NCBI GenBank assembly: GCA_016717305.1
Contig: JADKFY010000001.1
Location: 124,001 to 188,000, forward strand
Source of the DNA: Flavobacteriales bacterium
GTDB taxonomy: Bacteria; Bacteroidota; Bacteroidia; Flavobacteriales_F; PHOS-HE28
Reading direction: 5' to 3'
DNA length: 64,000 nt
The translations under genes were made by a program, and so were the position numbers. Shown piece after piece: positions 26,418 through 36,281 of this stretch; position 1 is the first letter of the stretch; every line of letters starts with the position of its first letter. The notes below the pieces were generated by a model. The model had not been told where the DNA came from, searched no databases, and saw only the letters and a list, made by a program, of their open reading frames with translations.

Positions 26418-26672
26418 GGGCGTGGATGGTTTGCCTCTGACCTTTTGCATCTGGCTGATAACCACGGGCTATTGGCTTGGGACTGCCAGTTGGTTGGTCC
26501 AATTGGAACAAAGACCTAGTATCCAAATGCAAGTTGCCAACCCTTGGAACCGTCCAAAATGACAGTCCATTGTGCGTATCCTGAAGGCCCAGCTATGGAC
26601 CGGTCCACTGTTGGTCCGTAATCTTGGATCGGATCTTCAACAAATGGCCCGGTACAGGCCGTGACCCGTAGT

Positions 26673-27644
26673 ATGCTCGTTCGCCTTTTCCGTAGCAACC
26701 AGTCCGGTATCCTATTAGCCCTGTTGGTGCTGGTGCCCTTGTTGTTCCTTAAGCATGTTCAGGCACCGTTGCCGGTGTCAAAGCAGATGATGCCGGCCTT
26801 CGGCTCGTTGGTTGCACTTTTTGGCATGGCTTCTTGGGTGCAGGGTGTGGTGCTCATGTTCACGATAGTGCTTGTCTCCGTGCAACTTACCAGCTTGGTG
26901 AACGATGCCGACCTGATGGATCAACGCAACCATCTGCCTGCATTGCTATTCCCTATCCTGTTGGCTGCGCAATCCCCTCCGGGAAGTATCGGATCCGCGT
27001 TGTACGGCTTGCCTTTCCTGATCGGCGCACTGCACAGGTCCTGGTCCATTAAAAGTGGTGGCGCAGCGCTCGGCGCACTCTTCGATGCTGGTTTCTTGAT
27101 CGGCGTTGCGGCACAGTTCTACATGCCGTACAGCTTCCTCGTGGTCGTGGTGTGGGCTTCCGTCTCGGTGATCCGACCGTTCCTCTGGCGCGAATACCTG
27201 GTGCCGCTCATGGGGTTGGCCATCTGTTTCTACCTCACTTGGGGAATGCTGTTCTTGACCGGCCATGGGGATTGGGAGCCACTACGGACGGTGGTCCATG
27301 TAAAACCCGTTACGCTCATCAGGTCCGCTGGCTTCCATGGGATGTACTTTTTGTTGTTAACCGCCCTGTTCGTGTTCTCCCTGTTCGGGTTTGCTCGCCA
27401 ATACACCAAAGGGGTGGTACGGGAACAAAATCTACGTAGTGCATTCATCGCGTTCGTGGTCACCATGGGCGTCGTGATCGGGTTGGTTTCACTGCTCAAC
27501 GGCTGGTATCCTTCCGTGCTCCTGGCAATGCCACTTGCCCTGTTGTTCACCTTTGCATTACTGGGGAAGAAACGCTTATGGGCAGCGGAAACCGCCGTTT
27601 TCGCGTTGCTGGTCCTTGCCCTTTGGATGCAATACGGCGGATAG
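26673..27644 (+). CDS. DUF6427-type polytopic membrane protein
   Basis: From the ATG at 26673 the product is 323 residues; a GTG four codons upstream (26661) is an alternative. It has about nine hydrophobic helices and polar loops with SLVNDADLMDQRNHLPALLF and VQLTSL. Length, topology and location between purD and other housekeeping genes match the DUF6427 family of Bacteroidota. The family's function is unknown. The 286-bp region upstream holds a 10-bp palindrome (tccaattgga, about 26500-26509) that could be an operator. Confidence 0.72.
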   Translation: MLVRLFRSNQSGILLALLVLVPLLFLKHVQAPLPVSKQMMPAFGSLVALFGMASWVQGVVLMFTIVLVSVQLTSLVNDADLMDQRNHLPALLFPILLAAQSPPGSIGSALYGLPFLIGALHRSWSIKSGGAALGALFDAGFLIGVAAQFYMPYSFLVVVVWASVSVIRPFLWREYLVPLMGLAICFYLTWGMLFLTGHGDWEPLRTVVHVKPVTLIRSAGFHGMYFLLLTALFVFSLFGFARQYTKGVVREQNLRSAFIAFVVTMGVVIGLVSLLNGWYPSVLLAMPLALLFTFALLGKKRLWAAETAVFALLVLALWMQYGG

Positions 27645-27720
27645 GGTTCTGTCCGCTGGCAACGAAGAGGGTTCTCTTGGTGGGTCCCATCCCGTCGACA
27701 GAAAACCGCCTTAGGGACCC

Positions 27721-27728
27721 TACCTTCG
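27721..27728 (+). promoter_or_regulatory. -7-like box TACCTTCG upstream of purQ
   Basis: TACCTTCG differs from TAnnTTTG at one base and lies 20 bp before the purQ start. The identical octamer occurs before DUF502 (40184) and ftsX (61369). Confidence 0.45.
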
Positions 27729-27748
27729 CACGATCCAAAAGAACGCAG

Positions 27749-28441
27749 ATGAAATTCGGTATAGTCACCTTTCCCGGCTCCAATTGTGATGAGGATATGG
27801 CCTACGTTCTGGGCACTTTGTTGGGCCAGCAGGTGGAAATGCTCTGGCACAAGGACCGTGACCTGAAAGGGGTGGATATGGTGGTGTTGCCCGGTGGCTT
27901 TTCATTCGGTGATTATCTGCGCAGCGGGGCGATCGCAAGGTTCTCACCGATCATGGAGGAAGTGGTGGCCTTTGGCAAGAATGGAGGCTTGGTGCTGGGT
28001 GTTTGCAATGGTTTCCAAGTGCTTTGCGAAGCGGGCCTATTGCCCGGTGCTTTGTTGCATAACGAAGGCCAGAAGTTCATTGCACGCAACACATACATCA
28101 AAGTGGGAACGCGCAAGACCGCCCTTACCAATGCGGTTCCCGAGAAGCCATTGATGATCCCGATCGCCCATGGTGAAGGGCGCTACCATGCTGATGCCAC
28201 CACCTTACTGGCATTGAAGGAAAGCGACCGGATCCTCTTCCGGTATTGCGACAAGGAAGGTCGCACGATCGATACTGCCAATCCGAACGGCTCCAAGGAC
28301 AATATCGCGGGTATTTGCAACGCTGGCCGGAATGTCTTCGGCATGATGCCACACCCGGAACGCGCTGCGGACAAACGATTGGGGAATACGGATGGGCTGT
28401 CGATTTTCAACTCATTGTTGAAGGAAGCGGTAGTGGGTTGA
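27749..28441 (+). CDS. purQ: Phosphoribosylformylglycinamidine synthase, glutaminase subunit
   Basis: The ATG at 27749 gives 230 residues; the longer in-frame start at 27578 would run into the DUF6427 gene. It is a class I glutamine amidotransferase: the PGGFSFGDYLRSGAIARFSP oxyanion region, the nucleophile in GVCNGFQVLCE, and the His-Glu pair in MMPHPERAAD. It supplies ammonia from glutamine to PurL in the fourth step of purine synthesis. Having a separate PurQ indicates that PurL is a small-subunit-dependent form here; purL and purS are not in the window. Confidence 0.95.
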   Translation: MKFGIVTFPGSNCDEDMAYVLGTLLGQQVEMLWHKDRDLKGVDMVVLPGGFSFGDYLRSGAIARFSPIMEEVVAFGKNGGLVLGVCNGFQVLCEAGLLPGALLHNEGQKFIARNTYIKVGTRKTALTNAVPEKPLMIPIAHGEGRYHADATTLLALKESDRILFRYCDKEGRTIDTANPNGSKDNIAGICNAGRNVFGMMPHPERAADKRLGNTDGLSIFNSLLKEAVVG

Positions 28442-28460
28442 AGTGATCCTCGTTCCTACC

Positions 28461-30539
28461 CTACGGTAGCTCTTTCGCGAACAACGGCTGTACTGTTCTC
28501 TGTTTCGCGAGCTCCAGGTGCAGCAAAGGCGATCCTTCTTCGCGACCTTTCCATCCGGTGAAGGAAACCCCATCCGCAGGTATTGCCTCCAGATCCATTC
28601 GGATACCTTGGAAGCAACGCACCTCATGCTTTCCGGGTGGTAGGGGGATCCCCTCCAAGATCAACACCCCAAGTTCTTCGGGAGGCGCAATGATCACGGC
28701 GGTGTGAAGCTTTCGACCCGTGTGGGCGCTTAGGTGCTTGAACATGGAAATAGGGCGCTCCACAACATAGCTTTCCAGTTCTTGAAGGCAGGTTGCGGGG
28801 TCGGGACGGGGCATTTCCAACTTCCAACGCTCGTGGTCCAGGAGCAGGCCCTTCTCATGGGTGTGGTACAGCTCATCCACCGTCGCACGCGCATTGCCCG
28901 GATCAAATGCCGTGGATTGCAGTGCCGTGAATCGGGCGAGAAAGCGTTCTTGCAACTCGGGCTGCTGCAGCAAGAGAGGGAGGTAAGGTGTTTCACCAAC
29001 GCTGCCGAGACCCATTCGCTGAACAGTATTCTCGTTGGCTGGGGCCCATAGGTCCATATCGTACACCACCCAGCGCCATTTCCCGCCCTTCTGCCGGGGT
29101 CTATAGCAGCGTACGTTCAGGTCATGGTCCGCACGGCCCGTGTACAAGTCCAGACAGGCAAGGTCGATCAGGCTTTGCATATCGATCATGGACTCAATGC
29201 TGTCCAACGGTGCAATGCTCAACAGCGCGCGTTGTGCTTTCTTGAAATGCGCATCGCTCCCGGTCTTCACCACGGCGCTCGGCCCTTCAAGAACATCCAC
29301 GGACTCGGCCCCGGAAATGCGCTTCAACCATTGGGCGTCCTTGGGCGGCATCCACCGGTAGAGGCCCCAATATTCCCCGTTCAAATAGAGCGGCAGGACT
29401 TCGCTGGGTTGCACCGCCACCGCCAAGTTGTACCGCTGGATCACCGTTTCAATGAACAGGTTGCGCAAGAAGTTATGCGGACCGGCATCGGCACGCAGGA
29501 TGCCTTCGTTGAAGAATTCTGTGGAAGAGAGCGGTATTCCCTCCACCGGACTGTCGTAGCGATCACGCGCATGCAGCTTGAACGAACGTTTCGCCAAGCT
29601 CCTGGACCCACTGCCATGTACGCTTATGCCCAACGGGATCGGTGCTTCGGTGGCCCCGTTGAATTGTACCATCGCCAGTCGTTCCCAAGGTCTTCCGCGT
29701 CGTGAGAAGTTGGCCAATGCCCCTTCCACATTGATCCCCGTACTGTCCCCCCAAAGACCGCGTTGGTCCAAGGCCACCGTTATACCATCCTGTGGCACGC
29801 TGCCATTGATCAGTGTAAGGCACAACTCCTTGCTCGGCAGTTGGTCCGGCCGGAATGCACGTGCGCGTAGAACCACATCGGCAGGCAACGGGAACGGACC
29901 GTTGTACAGGTTGCCATGTTCCTCGGTGGGTTCGGTGCCGTCCAAGGTGAATTGGATGGAGCCACAGTGCGTGCAGTTCAAAGCCAGTGTGCGCTTGGCC
30001 CCGGAAGTTGACAATGCGGCATCCACAGTGGGTGCAGGTGACTGCTGGTGTATCGCCTCATTGGAACCATTCGGCGAACCCGGTGTGGGTTTCCTGAAAA
30101 AGGTCCATTCCTGCGTGCCATCGGCTAGCCTTCCCACACTTAGATCGCCCACCATGGCCGGATAGGTGAACAGGTCCATGATCGTGGACCCATCAGCAGC
30201 GATCAACAACAAAGAACCGCCCTTACGCGGTAAGGAGAAGCCGATGTGGTCATTTCCACGTTCGGGGTGTCCGTCCAGCCACAACAATTGTAAGGTGTTC
30301 GCAGGGATCACCAAAGAGCTGGAGATAATGTGCTGTCTCCCGGCAACGGCGAGCCGCATGCCCTTCATGTCCTGCGGATCGCCGGTGGTGTTGTACACCT
30401 CTATCCAGTCTGGTGTAAGCCCTTCAGGATCAGCGTAAGTAAGCCGGTTCGCGGCCTGCAACTCATTGATCACCAGTACGCTTTGCGCGTCCATGGCGAC
30501 CCATAACAACACCGCCAAGAAGGACCAGAACCACTTCAC
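28461..30539 (-). CDS. Secreted CotH-like kinase-fold protein with lamin-tail domain
   Basis: The protein has 692 residues with a signal peptide ending DAQS. An N-terminal lamin-tail domain (about 20-130) shows VLVINELQAANRLTYADPEG and DWIEVYNTTG. A middle Ig/chitobiase-like segment includes IQFTLDGTEPTEEHGN. The CotH domain (about 280-560) has ISVHGSGSRSLAKRSFKL, LYLNGEYWGLYRW and VYDMDLWAPAN with the catalytic-type Asp. A C-terminal beta domain follows. CotH proteins include spore-coat protein kinases; many Bacteroidota and planctomycete homologues are extracellular and uncharacterised. No T9SS sorting domain is evident. Confidence 0.83.
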   Translation of the reverse strand: MKWFWSFLAVLLWVAMDAQSVLVINELQAANRLTYADPEGLTPDWIEVYNTTGDPQDMKGMRLAVAGRQHIISSSLVIPANTLQLLWLDGHPERGNDHIGFSLPRKGGSLLLIAADGSTIMDLFTYPAMVGDLSVGRLADGTQEWTFFRKPTPGSPNGSNEAIHQQSPAPTVDAALSTSGAKRTLALNCTHCGSIQFTLDGTEPTEEHGNLYNGPFPLPADVVLRARAFRPDQLPSKELCLTLINGSVPQDGITVALDQRGLWGDSTGINVEGALANFSRRGRPWERLAMVQFNGATEAPIPLGISVHGSGSRSLAKRSFKLHARDRYDSPVEGIPLSSTEFFNEGILRADAGPHNFLRNLFIETVIQRYNLAVAVQPSEVLPLYLNGEYWGLYRWMPPKDAQWLKRISGAESVDVLEGPSAVVKTGSDAHFKKAQRALLSIAPLDSIESMIDMQSLIDLACLDLYTGRADHDLNVRCYRPRQKGGKWRWVVYDMDLWAPANENTVQRMGLGSVGETPYLPLLLQQPELQERFLARFTALQSTAFDPGNARATVDELYHTHEKGLLLDHERWKLEMPRPDPATCLQELESYVVERPISMFKHLSAHTGRKLHTAVIIAPPEELGVLILEGIPLPPGKHEVRCFQGIRMDLEAIPADGVSFTGWKGREEGSPLLHLELAKQRTVQPLFAKELP

Positions 30540-30629
30540 CGGCCCAAATTAGTGGAATTGGGAAGGAAATGATAGGGGGCCTCCAGGTTCGAGGTTCGGA
30601 TATGGAGGGCTTGTGCGGGTGCTGTGCTG

Positions 30630-30693
30630 TTTGGAAGGGATCGCTTCGTCCCGTCGTGCCTCCGGCACGCGGATCTCGCGATGACCTTCCAAA
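30630..30693. repeat. REP-like palindromic intergenic element
   Basis: The 64-bp stretch begins TTTGGAAGG (30630-30638) and ends with its reverse complement CCTTCCAAA (30685-30693). A central hairpin pairs CGTGCC (30655-30660) with GGCACG (30664-30669), and the flanks read gatcgcttcgtc and ctcgcgatga. Elements of the general form gaagatcgcttcgtc...ctcgcgatgac are dispersed repeats in many bacterial genomes. Only one copy is in this window. Confidence 0.6.
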
Positions 30694-30715
30694 TGGCAGT
30701 ATTGTCTTGGGGGCA

Positions 30716-30862
30716 CTAAAGCGCATTCTTCGTTACCCAGATCCGCCAGGCGACGATGGCCTTTTGCATTTTGGATAGTCGGGTGAGTTCCTTGTCCCAC
30801 ATACGCGGCAAGATGGCCTTGTTCAATTTGGCCAACAACCGGAATACCTGTTTTCGATCCAT
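30716..30862 (-). CDS. Very small conserved-type basic protein downstream of the CDF gene
   Basis: A 48-residue product: MDRKQVFRLLAKLNKAILPR, a basic middle and a C-terminus AIVAWRIWVTKNAL. It starts 11 bp after the end of the CDF transporter on the same strand. Flavobacterial genomes contain a similar short protein with the pattern RLLAKLNK..LP..., ending in WVTKNAL, sometimes mislabelled as SsrA-binding protein. The pattern match is from memory. Function unknown; it is amphipathic and could associate with membranes or RNA. Confidence 0.65.
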   Translation of the reverse strand: MDRKQVFRLLAKLNKAILPRMWDKELTRLSKMQKAIVAWRIWVTKNAL

Positions 30863-30873
30863 TCGGGTGGTGA

Positions 30874-31794
30874 TCAGTGGTGTTCCAAGCTGCAAGGTTC
30901 ATCGGCCCATTCCAGTTCGATCGTCGCATGCTGGATCCCGGCTTCAGTCAACACTTGGCGTGCCTTTTCCTTGATCGTCCGAACACCAAAAAGATCCTTT
31001 GCCTCAACCACCAAATGCACGGTATGGATGGTGTAGCTTCCATCCAACGACCAGATGTGCTGATCATGTACGCCCACTACATGACCGATCGCGAGCAACT
31101 GGTCACGCACTTTTCCGAGGTCCATTCCCGCTGGTACTTGTTGCATCAGGATCTTGGTGCCGGTACGTAACGTGCCTATTGCATTGTAGAGAATGAAGAT
31201 GGAAATGCCGATGCCCATCAACGGGTCCACGAAGGCCCATCCGGTGAAGCGGATCACGATCGCGCCCACCAACACCGCCGCCCAACCGAGCACATCCTCC
31301 AACAAGTGCAAGTAGGCTCCACGTTCATTCAAACTTTGGCCGCCGTGCAGTTTCCACGCCGCAAATCCGTTCATAACCAAGCCGAACACCGCGATGCCCA
31401 TCATACCGGTTGCATTCGGCAAATGCGGATCCCACAAGCGCGGAATGGTTACCACAAGCATCCCCAACGCACCCACGATCAACACCACCGAAGTGAGCCA
31501 ACCGCCCAACATGCTGTACCGACCATAGCCGTAGCTGTACCGTGCATCGCGCCCTTTCATCGCAACCCGCTGCAACCACCACGCCGCACCTAGCACCAAG
31601 CAGTCGCCCCCATCGTGCATGGCATCGGTGAGCACCGCCAGGCTTTGGGTCCACCAACCGCCAATGGCCTCAACGATCGTAAAAGCCAAGTTGATGAAGA
31701 AGGCCAAGCGCAGGGCATTGGCGCTTTGCGCGTGGGCTTCGCCGTGGGAGTGCCCTTCATGTGGCGCGTGATCGTGCGTATGTGCGTGGGGCAT
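30874..31794 (-). CDS. Cation diffusion facilitator (zinc/divalent metal exporter)
   Basis: The ATG at 31794 gives 306 residues starting with a His-rich metal-binding tail (PHAHTHDHAPHEGHSHGEAH). Six membrane helices follow, with the metal site of helix 2 in LTDAMHDGGD and that of helix 5 in LHLLEDVLGWAAV. The C-terminal cytoplasmic domain has VHDQHIWSLDGSYTIHTVHL, the ferredoxin-like dimer domain. It exports Zn2+, Co2+ or similar ions in exchange for protons. The small gene at 30716 is probably translated from the same mRNA. Confidence 0.93.
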   Translation of the reverse strand: MPHAHTHDHAPHEGHSHGEAHAQSANALRLAFFINLAFTIVEAIGGWWTQSLAVLTDAMHDGGDCLVLGAAWWLQRVAMKGRDARYSYGYGRYSMLGGWLTSVVLIVGALGMLVVTIPRLWDPHLPNATGMMGIAVFGLVMNGFAAWKLHGGQSLNERGAYLHLLEDVLGWAAVLVGAIVIRFTGWAFVDPLMGIGISIFILYNAIGTLRTGTKILMQQVPAGMDLGKVRDQLLAIGHVVGVHDQHIWSLDGSYTIHTVHLVVEAKDLFGVRTIKEKARQVLTEAGIQHATIELEWADEPCSLEHH

Positions 31795-31866
31795 GGCACG
31801 AAGGAAAGTAGAATAGCCCAAACGATCCTACCTCAACCGTTCAAGATGCCAAGATCACGCTGCACC

Positions 31867-34037
31867 TCAACGCCCCACTACCACAGCGCTCCGCACCAAT
31901 TTCCCATCAACACGGAACGCGATGGTGTAACGTCCTTCGGCCAAACCATCCATGTCCAATTGTAAGTTGCCCGCAGTTCGGCGCACCTGTTTTGTGGTGA
32001 CCGCTCGTCCCAATTGGTCTGTGATACGCACGTCAGTTGGGATGGAATTGCTACCGCAGGAAATGGTGAAAAGACCAGTGGTAGGATTGGGGTAAGCGAG
32101 CACGTCCATGTTGTTGGACAGTATCCCGAACATGCCCGTGACCAGCGTCGAGTAGCACAACTCATTGCCCGCACACCCTTCCGTATATGAGGTTGCGCAG
32201 ATGGTGTATTCCCCCGCATCCGATGCTGGGATGACCAAGGCTTCGGCATCGAAGTGGTCCAGGTCATCGCCCCAGACCCAACCGTTGGGCAGGGTCCAAA
32301 CGATGGAGTCCGCATCAGGGAGGAACGGTGTTGCGGTGAACTGCACTGGATCCGTACCGGTGATGGTACTTGGTCCGATGATCGTGATCAACTGGATCGT
32401 GCTTGCAAGGTCCACCACTTCTATTTCGGAGGTGTAGTCGCAATCACCGAAAACGGCGTACACGGAATATACTCCCGGCCCGACCACAGTGATGGAGGGT
32501 GTGATGGCCCCTGTGCTCCAACTGAAGCTATCGTAGGGAGAGGGGTCTATACCCAAGGTGGTGCCCACATTGCCGCATACCTCCGTGTTCCCGAGGATAG
32601 CAGGTGCTCCGGGATCGATCAAGAATACAGTGAACGGTGGCGAGGTGACCGAACAACCTTGGAATTGACCAGAAACCGTATAACTGCCTTCCGGAACCGT
32701 GACACTTGTCCCCTGAGCCCATTGCTCCAGCTATAGCCGGAAAAGCCGGACGAAGCGGTCAATACGGTCACCGAGTCGCCACAAAATGCCTGGCTACCGG
32801 TGATCTGCAAGACGGGCGGAGTGATCTGAGCCACCGTGAAGGTGGAAGAGGTCAATTCGCAGCTCCCCGTGCCACCCGTTACCGTGAACGTTCCGGGTGC
32901 GAAGACAGTGATCATCTGCCCAGTAAGGCCATTGCTCCACACATAGTTGCTGAAGGTGCCGTTGGCCATCAAGGTGATGGATGCCCCTGCGCAGAACGTT
33001 GTTGGTCCCGAGATCGCAGGAGGTGTGGTGGGGCCATTGATCACCTGTACGACCACGGTGACCGTGGTGCTCAAGTTCGGCGTGCCGTTGTCCGTTCCTG
33101 TGAATGTTATCTCGAATATCCCAGGTTGGGTAGGAGTGAATTGTCCCGTCACCGAAGCCACGACACCCACAACGTTCGAGATCTCTGTCCAATCTGGGAT
33201 CATGGGTGCATCGCTCGTTGCCGTGGTCACTTGCCCGTTCTCGGGGGAAAGGAAGCTGAATTCAATATCCGTGAGCTGCCCGGTACAAACCACGACAGTA
33301 TCGCATTGGGATGTGCCTGCAGCAAGCGGCGCAACGTTCACCGTGGTGGTCGATGTACTTAACACGAAGTTCTTATCGTCCAGCCAATCAACACCATCCG
33401 CATTTCCGAACGGGCCATCGTAATCAATTCCCGCGTGGTCGTTCCTGGTGATCTGGAAATAGTCAATACCGTTGCCGCGATTCATCCCAACACTGCTGGG
33501 GGTACCACCAAAACCACCACTTCCACCGGAGGCATTGCCGGTGGACCACTGCATGTCCTGATAACAAAGACCCACATTATTGCCAACGCCTAGAATGGGG
33601 TCAGAGCCGTTGGTGATGATCACTTGGAAAGTGTTCACCTTGTCCGATTGTGAACTGAAGTAGCCCACATCTACCCAATTCACGTACAAGGCGGTCGCCG
33701 TTACCTTGTACCAGACCTGCCCGGATCCACGCGTATCCACATCGGCCCAAAAAGGAGCGATCATTACGTTATTGGCATTGGGAAACCCAGTGGAGCTGAA
33801 CGAGCCGAAGGCTCCACCAAACGTGATGTTCCCGTTGTTGTTGATGAACACCGAGTTGTACGCATCGCCGTAAAAATTGAAGTTGAAAGGGAGGGTGATC
33901 TGTCCCGATGACCCATCGTCGCTGGCGCCGAGAGCCAAGGTGTAACTGTTGTCCGGTTCGATCCAACAATCACAGGTGGATTGTGCGAAAATTGCGGAGG
34001 AGAGGAAGAGGCAAAAGAGAGCGGCGAATGATCTCAT
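31867..34037 (-). CDS. T9SS-secreted adhesin-like protein, interrupted by a one-base frameshift
   Basis: The gene reads from 34037 to about 32720 in one frame and from there to 31867 in the next; joined it is about 723 residues. It has a signal peptide ending IFAQ, then a nidogen/lectin-like N-terminal domain (FNFYGDAYNSVFINNNGNIT, GIDYFQITRND). Ig-like repeats with the unit YSWSNG or YVWSNG follow, then a T9SS type A sorting domain (LAYPNPTTGLFTISC, DVRITDQLGRAV, GRYTIAF). The break falls at ccc 32718-32720: one extra C there would restore the Ig repeat reading NGAQGTSVTVPEGSYTVSG. A sequencing or assembly error and a true mutation are both possible. Confidence 0.82.
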
Positions 34038-34194
34038 GAAGGTGATTTGTTGGGCAAAGGCGTATTTGAACCAGCGATGGCTACGGTCAAATGGGAGCGA
34101 AGGTATAGGATGAAGACTTCGATCACCCCGACCTCGTTGCCCGGCTCGTAGGTCTACAAGGGGAAAAGGATAGCTGGATCCGCTAAGTGATCGA

Positions 34195-36022
34195 TCATCC
34201 GACGATCACGCGTCCGGTCTTCTTGGCCAATTTCTTCTTGGCCTCGCTGAGTTGAATGATCTCCTGCAAAGTCGCCATAACACCGATCTCATCCGAGGTC
34301 TTCAAGGTTTCCTGTCGGTCCTTGATCATGCGGTCCACCCTTCGTTCCTTGAGGATGTCCACGGCTTCTTCCAGTGCATCCTTCAACGCTTCACTCTCTC
34401 GTTTCACGTGGATCTTGTGGCGTTCTTTCCAATTCTTGCTCAACAGGTATTTGTCCGTGAGCAGGTCGATCGCCGTGAGCCGCCAGCTTTCATCTTCATG
34501 CCCCACGTATTGTTGATCATTCACCGCGGTGCCCAGGTTGCTGCGGTGGCGATAGTCCAAATAAATGGCACGGAAGATCGGCTCGTCGAACAAGATATCG
34601 TCCAGTGCCAACAGTTCGAACATCAGCTCCGCCACACTTGTCTCTTCTTCTTCCTCACTATCGTCCACGTTCTGGAATTTTACCGTGATCCGCTCGCCCT
34701 CCTTGTTTCTTGCGGTACTGTTTACGCAGCACCTTGTTCATTTCGCTCAACAATGCCTGCTCGTTCACTTCCAACAAGCGACTGCATTGCTTGATGTACA
34801 GCGAACGCAACACCATGTCCGGCACCAGGGCCACACTCTCGACGATCTCATGGATCGCACCGGCTTTCTTCACTGGATCATCGCCACTGTCGGCCATGAG
34901 CAGACCCGCTTTGAATACGATGAAGTCCTGTGCCTTTTCGGTCAGGTGCGCCGTTAGCTCACTGCTGCTGTGGCTCTTTGCAAAACTGTCCGGGTCTTCC
35001 CCTTCCGGAAATGTCACCACTTTTACGTTCAACCCTTCGCGAAGCACCAGATCGATGCCGCGTAGGCTGGCTTTCATGCCTGCCGCGTCACCATCGTACA
35101 GGATACACACCGTGGGAGCGTACCGCTTGATCAATCGGACCTGGTCCTCGGTAAGGCTGGTGCCACTGCTGGCAACCACGTTGGTGATGCCCGCTTGGTG
35201 CAAACTGATCACATCGGTATAGCCTTCGACCAAGTAACAGAGCTCGGTGCTCGCGATCACCTTCTTGGCTTGGAAAATGCCGTACAACGATCGGCTCTTC
35301 ACGTACAACAGGCTTTCCGGACTGTTGAAGTACTTCGGCAGCTTCTTGTCGCTCTTCAAGGTGCGCGCCCCGAAGCCGATCACTTGTCCGCTAAGCCCAT
35401 GTATGGGAAATGTGACCCGCCCGGCGAAGAAATCCCATGGCGTGCCGTCATCGCGGCGTTTGATCCAACCGGCCTTGTCCAGGAGTTCCGCTTTGAACCC
35501 ATGTGCCAAGGCCGCTGCTGCGAATTGGTTGCCACGTTCCGGCACATACCCCAATTGGAATTCCTTGATCGTGGCTTCGGTAAAGCCGCGTTCCCGGAAA
35601 TAGCTCAAGGCGATGTTACGCCCTTCCTCGGTGTTCCACAATTGATCCGTGCTCCATTGCTGCGCCCAAGTTTGGACCACTGCAAGGCTCTCGCGTTCGC
35701 TCTGCTCAAGTTCTTGTTCGGCGCTCTGCTCTTCTTCCGGCAGATCGATGTTGTAGCGCTTGCCTAACCATTTGATGGCTTCCACGTAGCTGAGGTGCTC
35801 GTGCTTGGTAAGGAAGGTGATGCTATCGCCCGCCTCGCCACAACCAAAACACTTGTAGATGCCCAGCTGCGGGCTGACATTGAACGAAGGCGTTTTCTCG
35901 TTGTGGAACGGACAAAGCCCTAGAAAACGAGGGCCTTTCCGCTTCAGCGCGACGAATTCGCCTACTACGTCCTCCACGCGGGCAGCGTCTTTTACTTCTT
36001 GTATGGCGTGAGGAAGGATCAT
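34195..36022 (-). CDS. dnaG: DNA primase, interrupted by a one-base frameshift
   Basis: From the ATG at 36022 the zinc-binding domain shows CPFH (37-40) and CFGC (58-61). The catalytic core has GRVTFPIHGLSGQVIGFGAR and the Toprim motifs YLVEGYTDVISLHQAG and LYDGDAAGMKAS. This frame ends at 34658. The C-terminal helicase-binding region continues in another frame to 34195 (VAELMFELLALDDILFDEPI). Removing one T from TTT at 34706-34708 rejoins them as QYRKNKEGERITVKFQNVDD, giving about 608 residues. Because dnaG is essential, a sequencing error is the simplest explanation. A -7 box lies upstream. Confidence 0.88.
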
Positions 36023-36034
36023 TCTAACGGACCG

Positions 36035-36042
36035 CGAATTTA
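36035..36042 (-). promoter_or_regulatory. -7-like box TAAATTCG upstream of dnaG
   Basis: On the minus strand TAAATTCG, one base from TAnnTTTG, lies 13-20 bp before the dnaG start at 36022. Confidence 0.4.
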
Positions 36043-36087
36043 GTCGGCTTTGTCCATGGGAGCGATCACCATCAATGAGGAAAAGGA

Positions 36088-36181
36088 ACCGTGAATTGAC
36101 GTGAATGAACGGGAATAGGGGGGGGGCACTGTCCAAGTTCCTAAGCAGGTTTATTCAGCCAATTCCGTTCATTTACGGTTG
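36088..36181. other. Inverted repeat around a run of nine G in the dnaG/kinase divergent region
   Basis: The left segment (36088-36117, aaccgtgaattgacgtgaat...) and the right segment (attccgttcatttacggtt, ending about 36181) are imperfect inverted copies sharing aaccgt and gaatgaacgg. Between them lies a run of nine G (36118-36126). Divergent transcripts for dnaG and the histidine kinase start on either side. Confidence 0.45.
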
Positions 36182-36281
36182 AAACACGTCATGTATGTCT
36201 TGCTAATGAAGGAGGTCTGATCCGATATCCTTGCACCATTCCGGCGGCTGTGTTCCCGGCAATGGCGAACTTCACGCCCGC

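Noticed and set aside
30549..30929. 126-codon minus-strand frame between the CotH and CDF genes
   Set aside because: It runs through the REP-like element and overlaps the better supported 48-residue gene in another frame.
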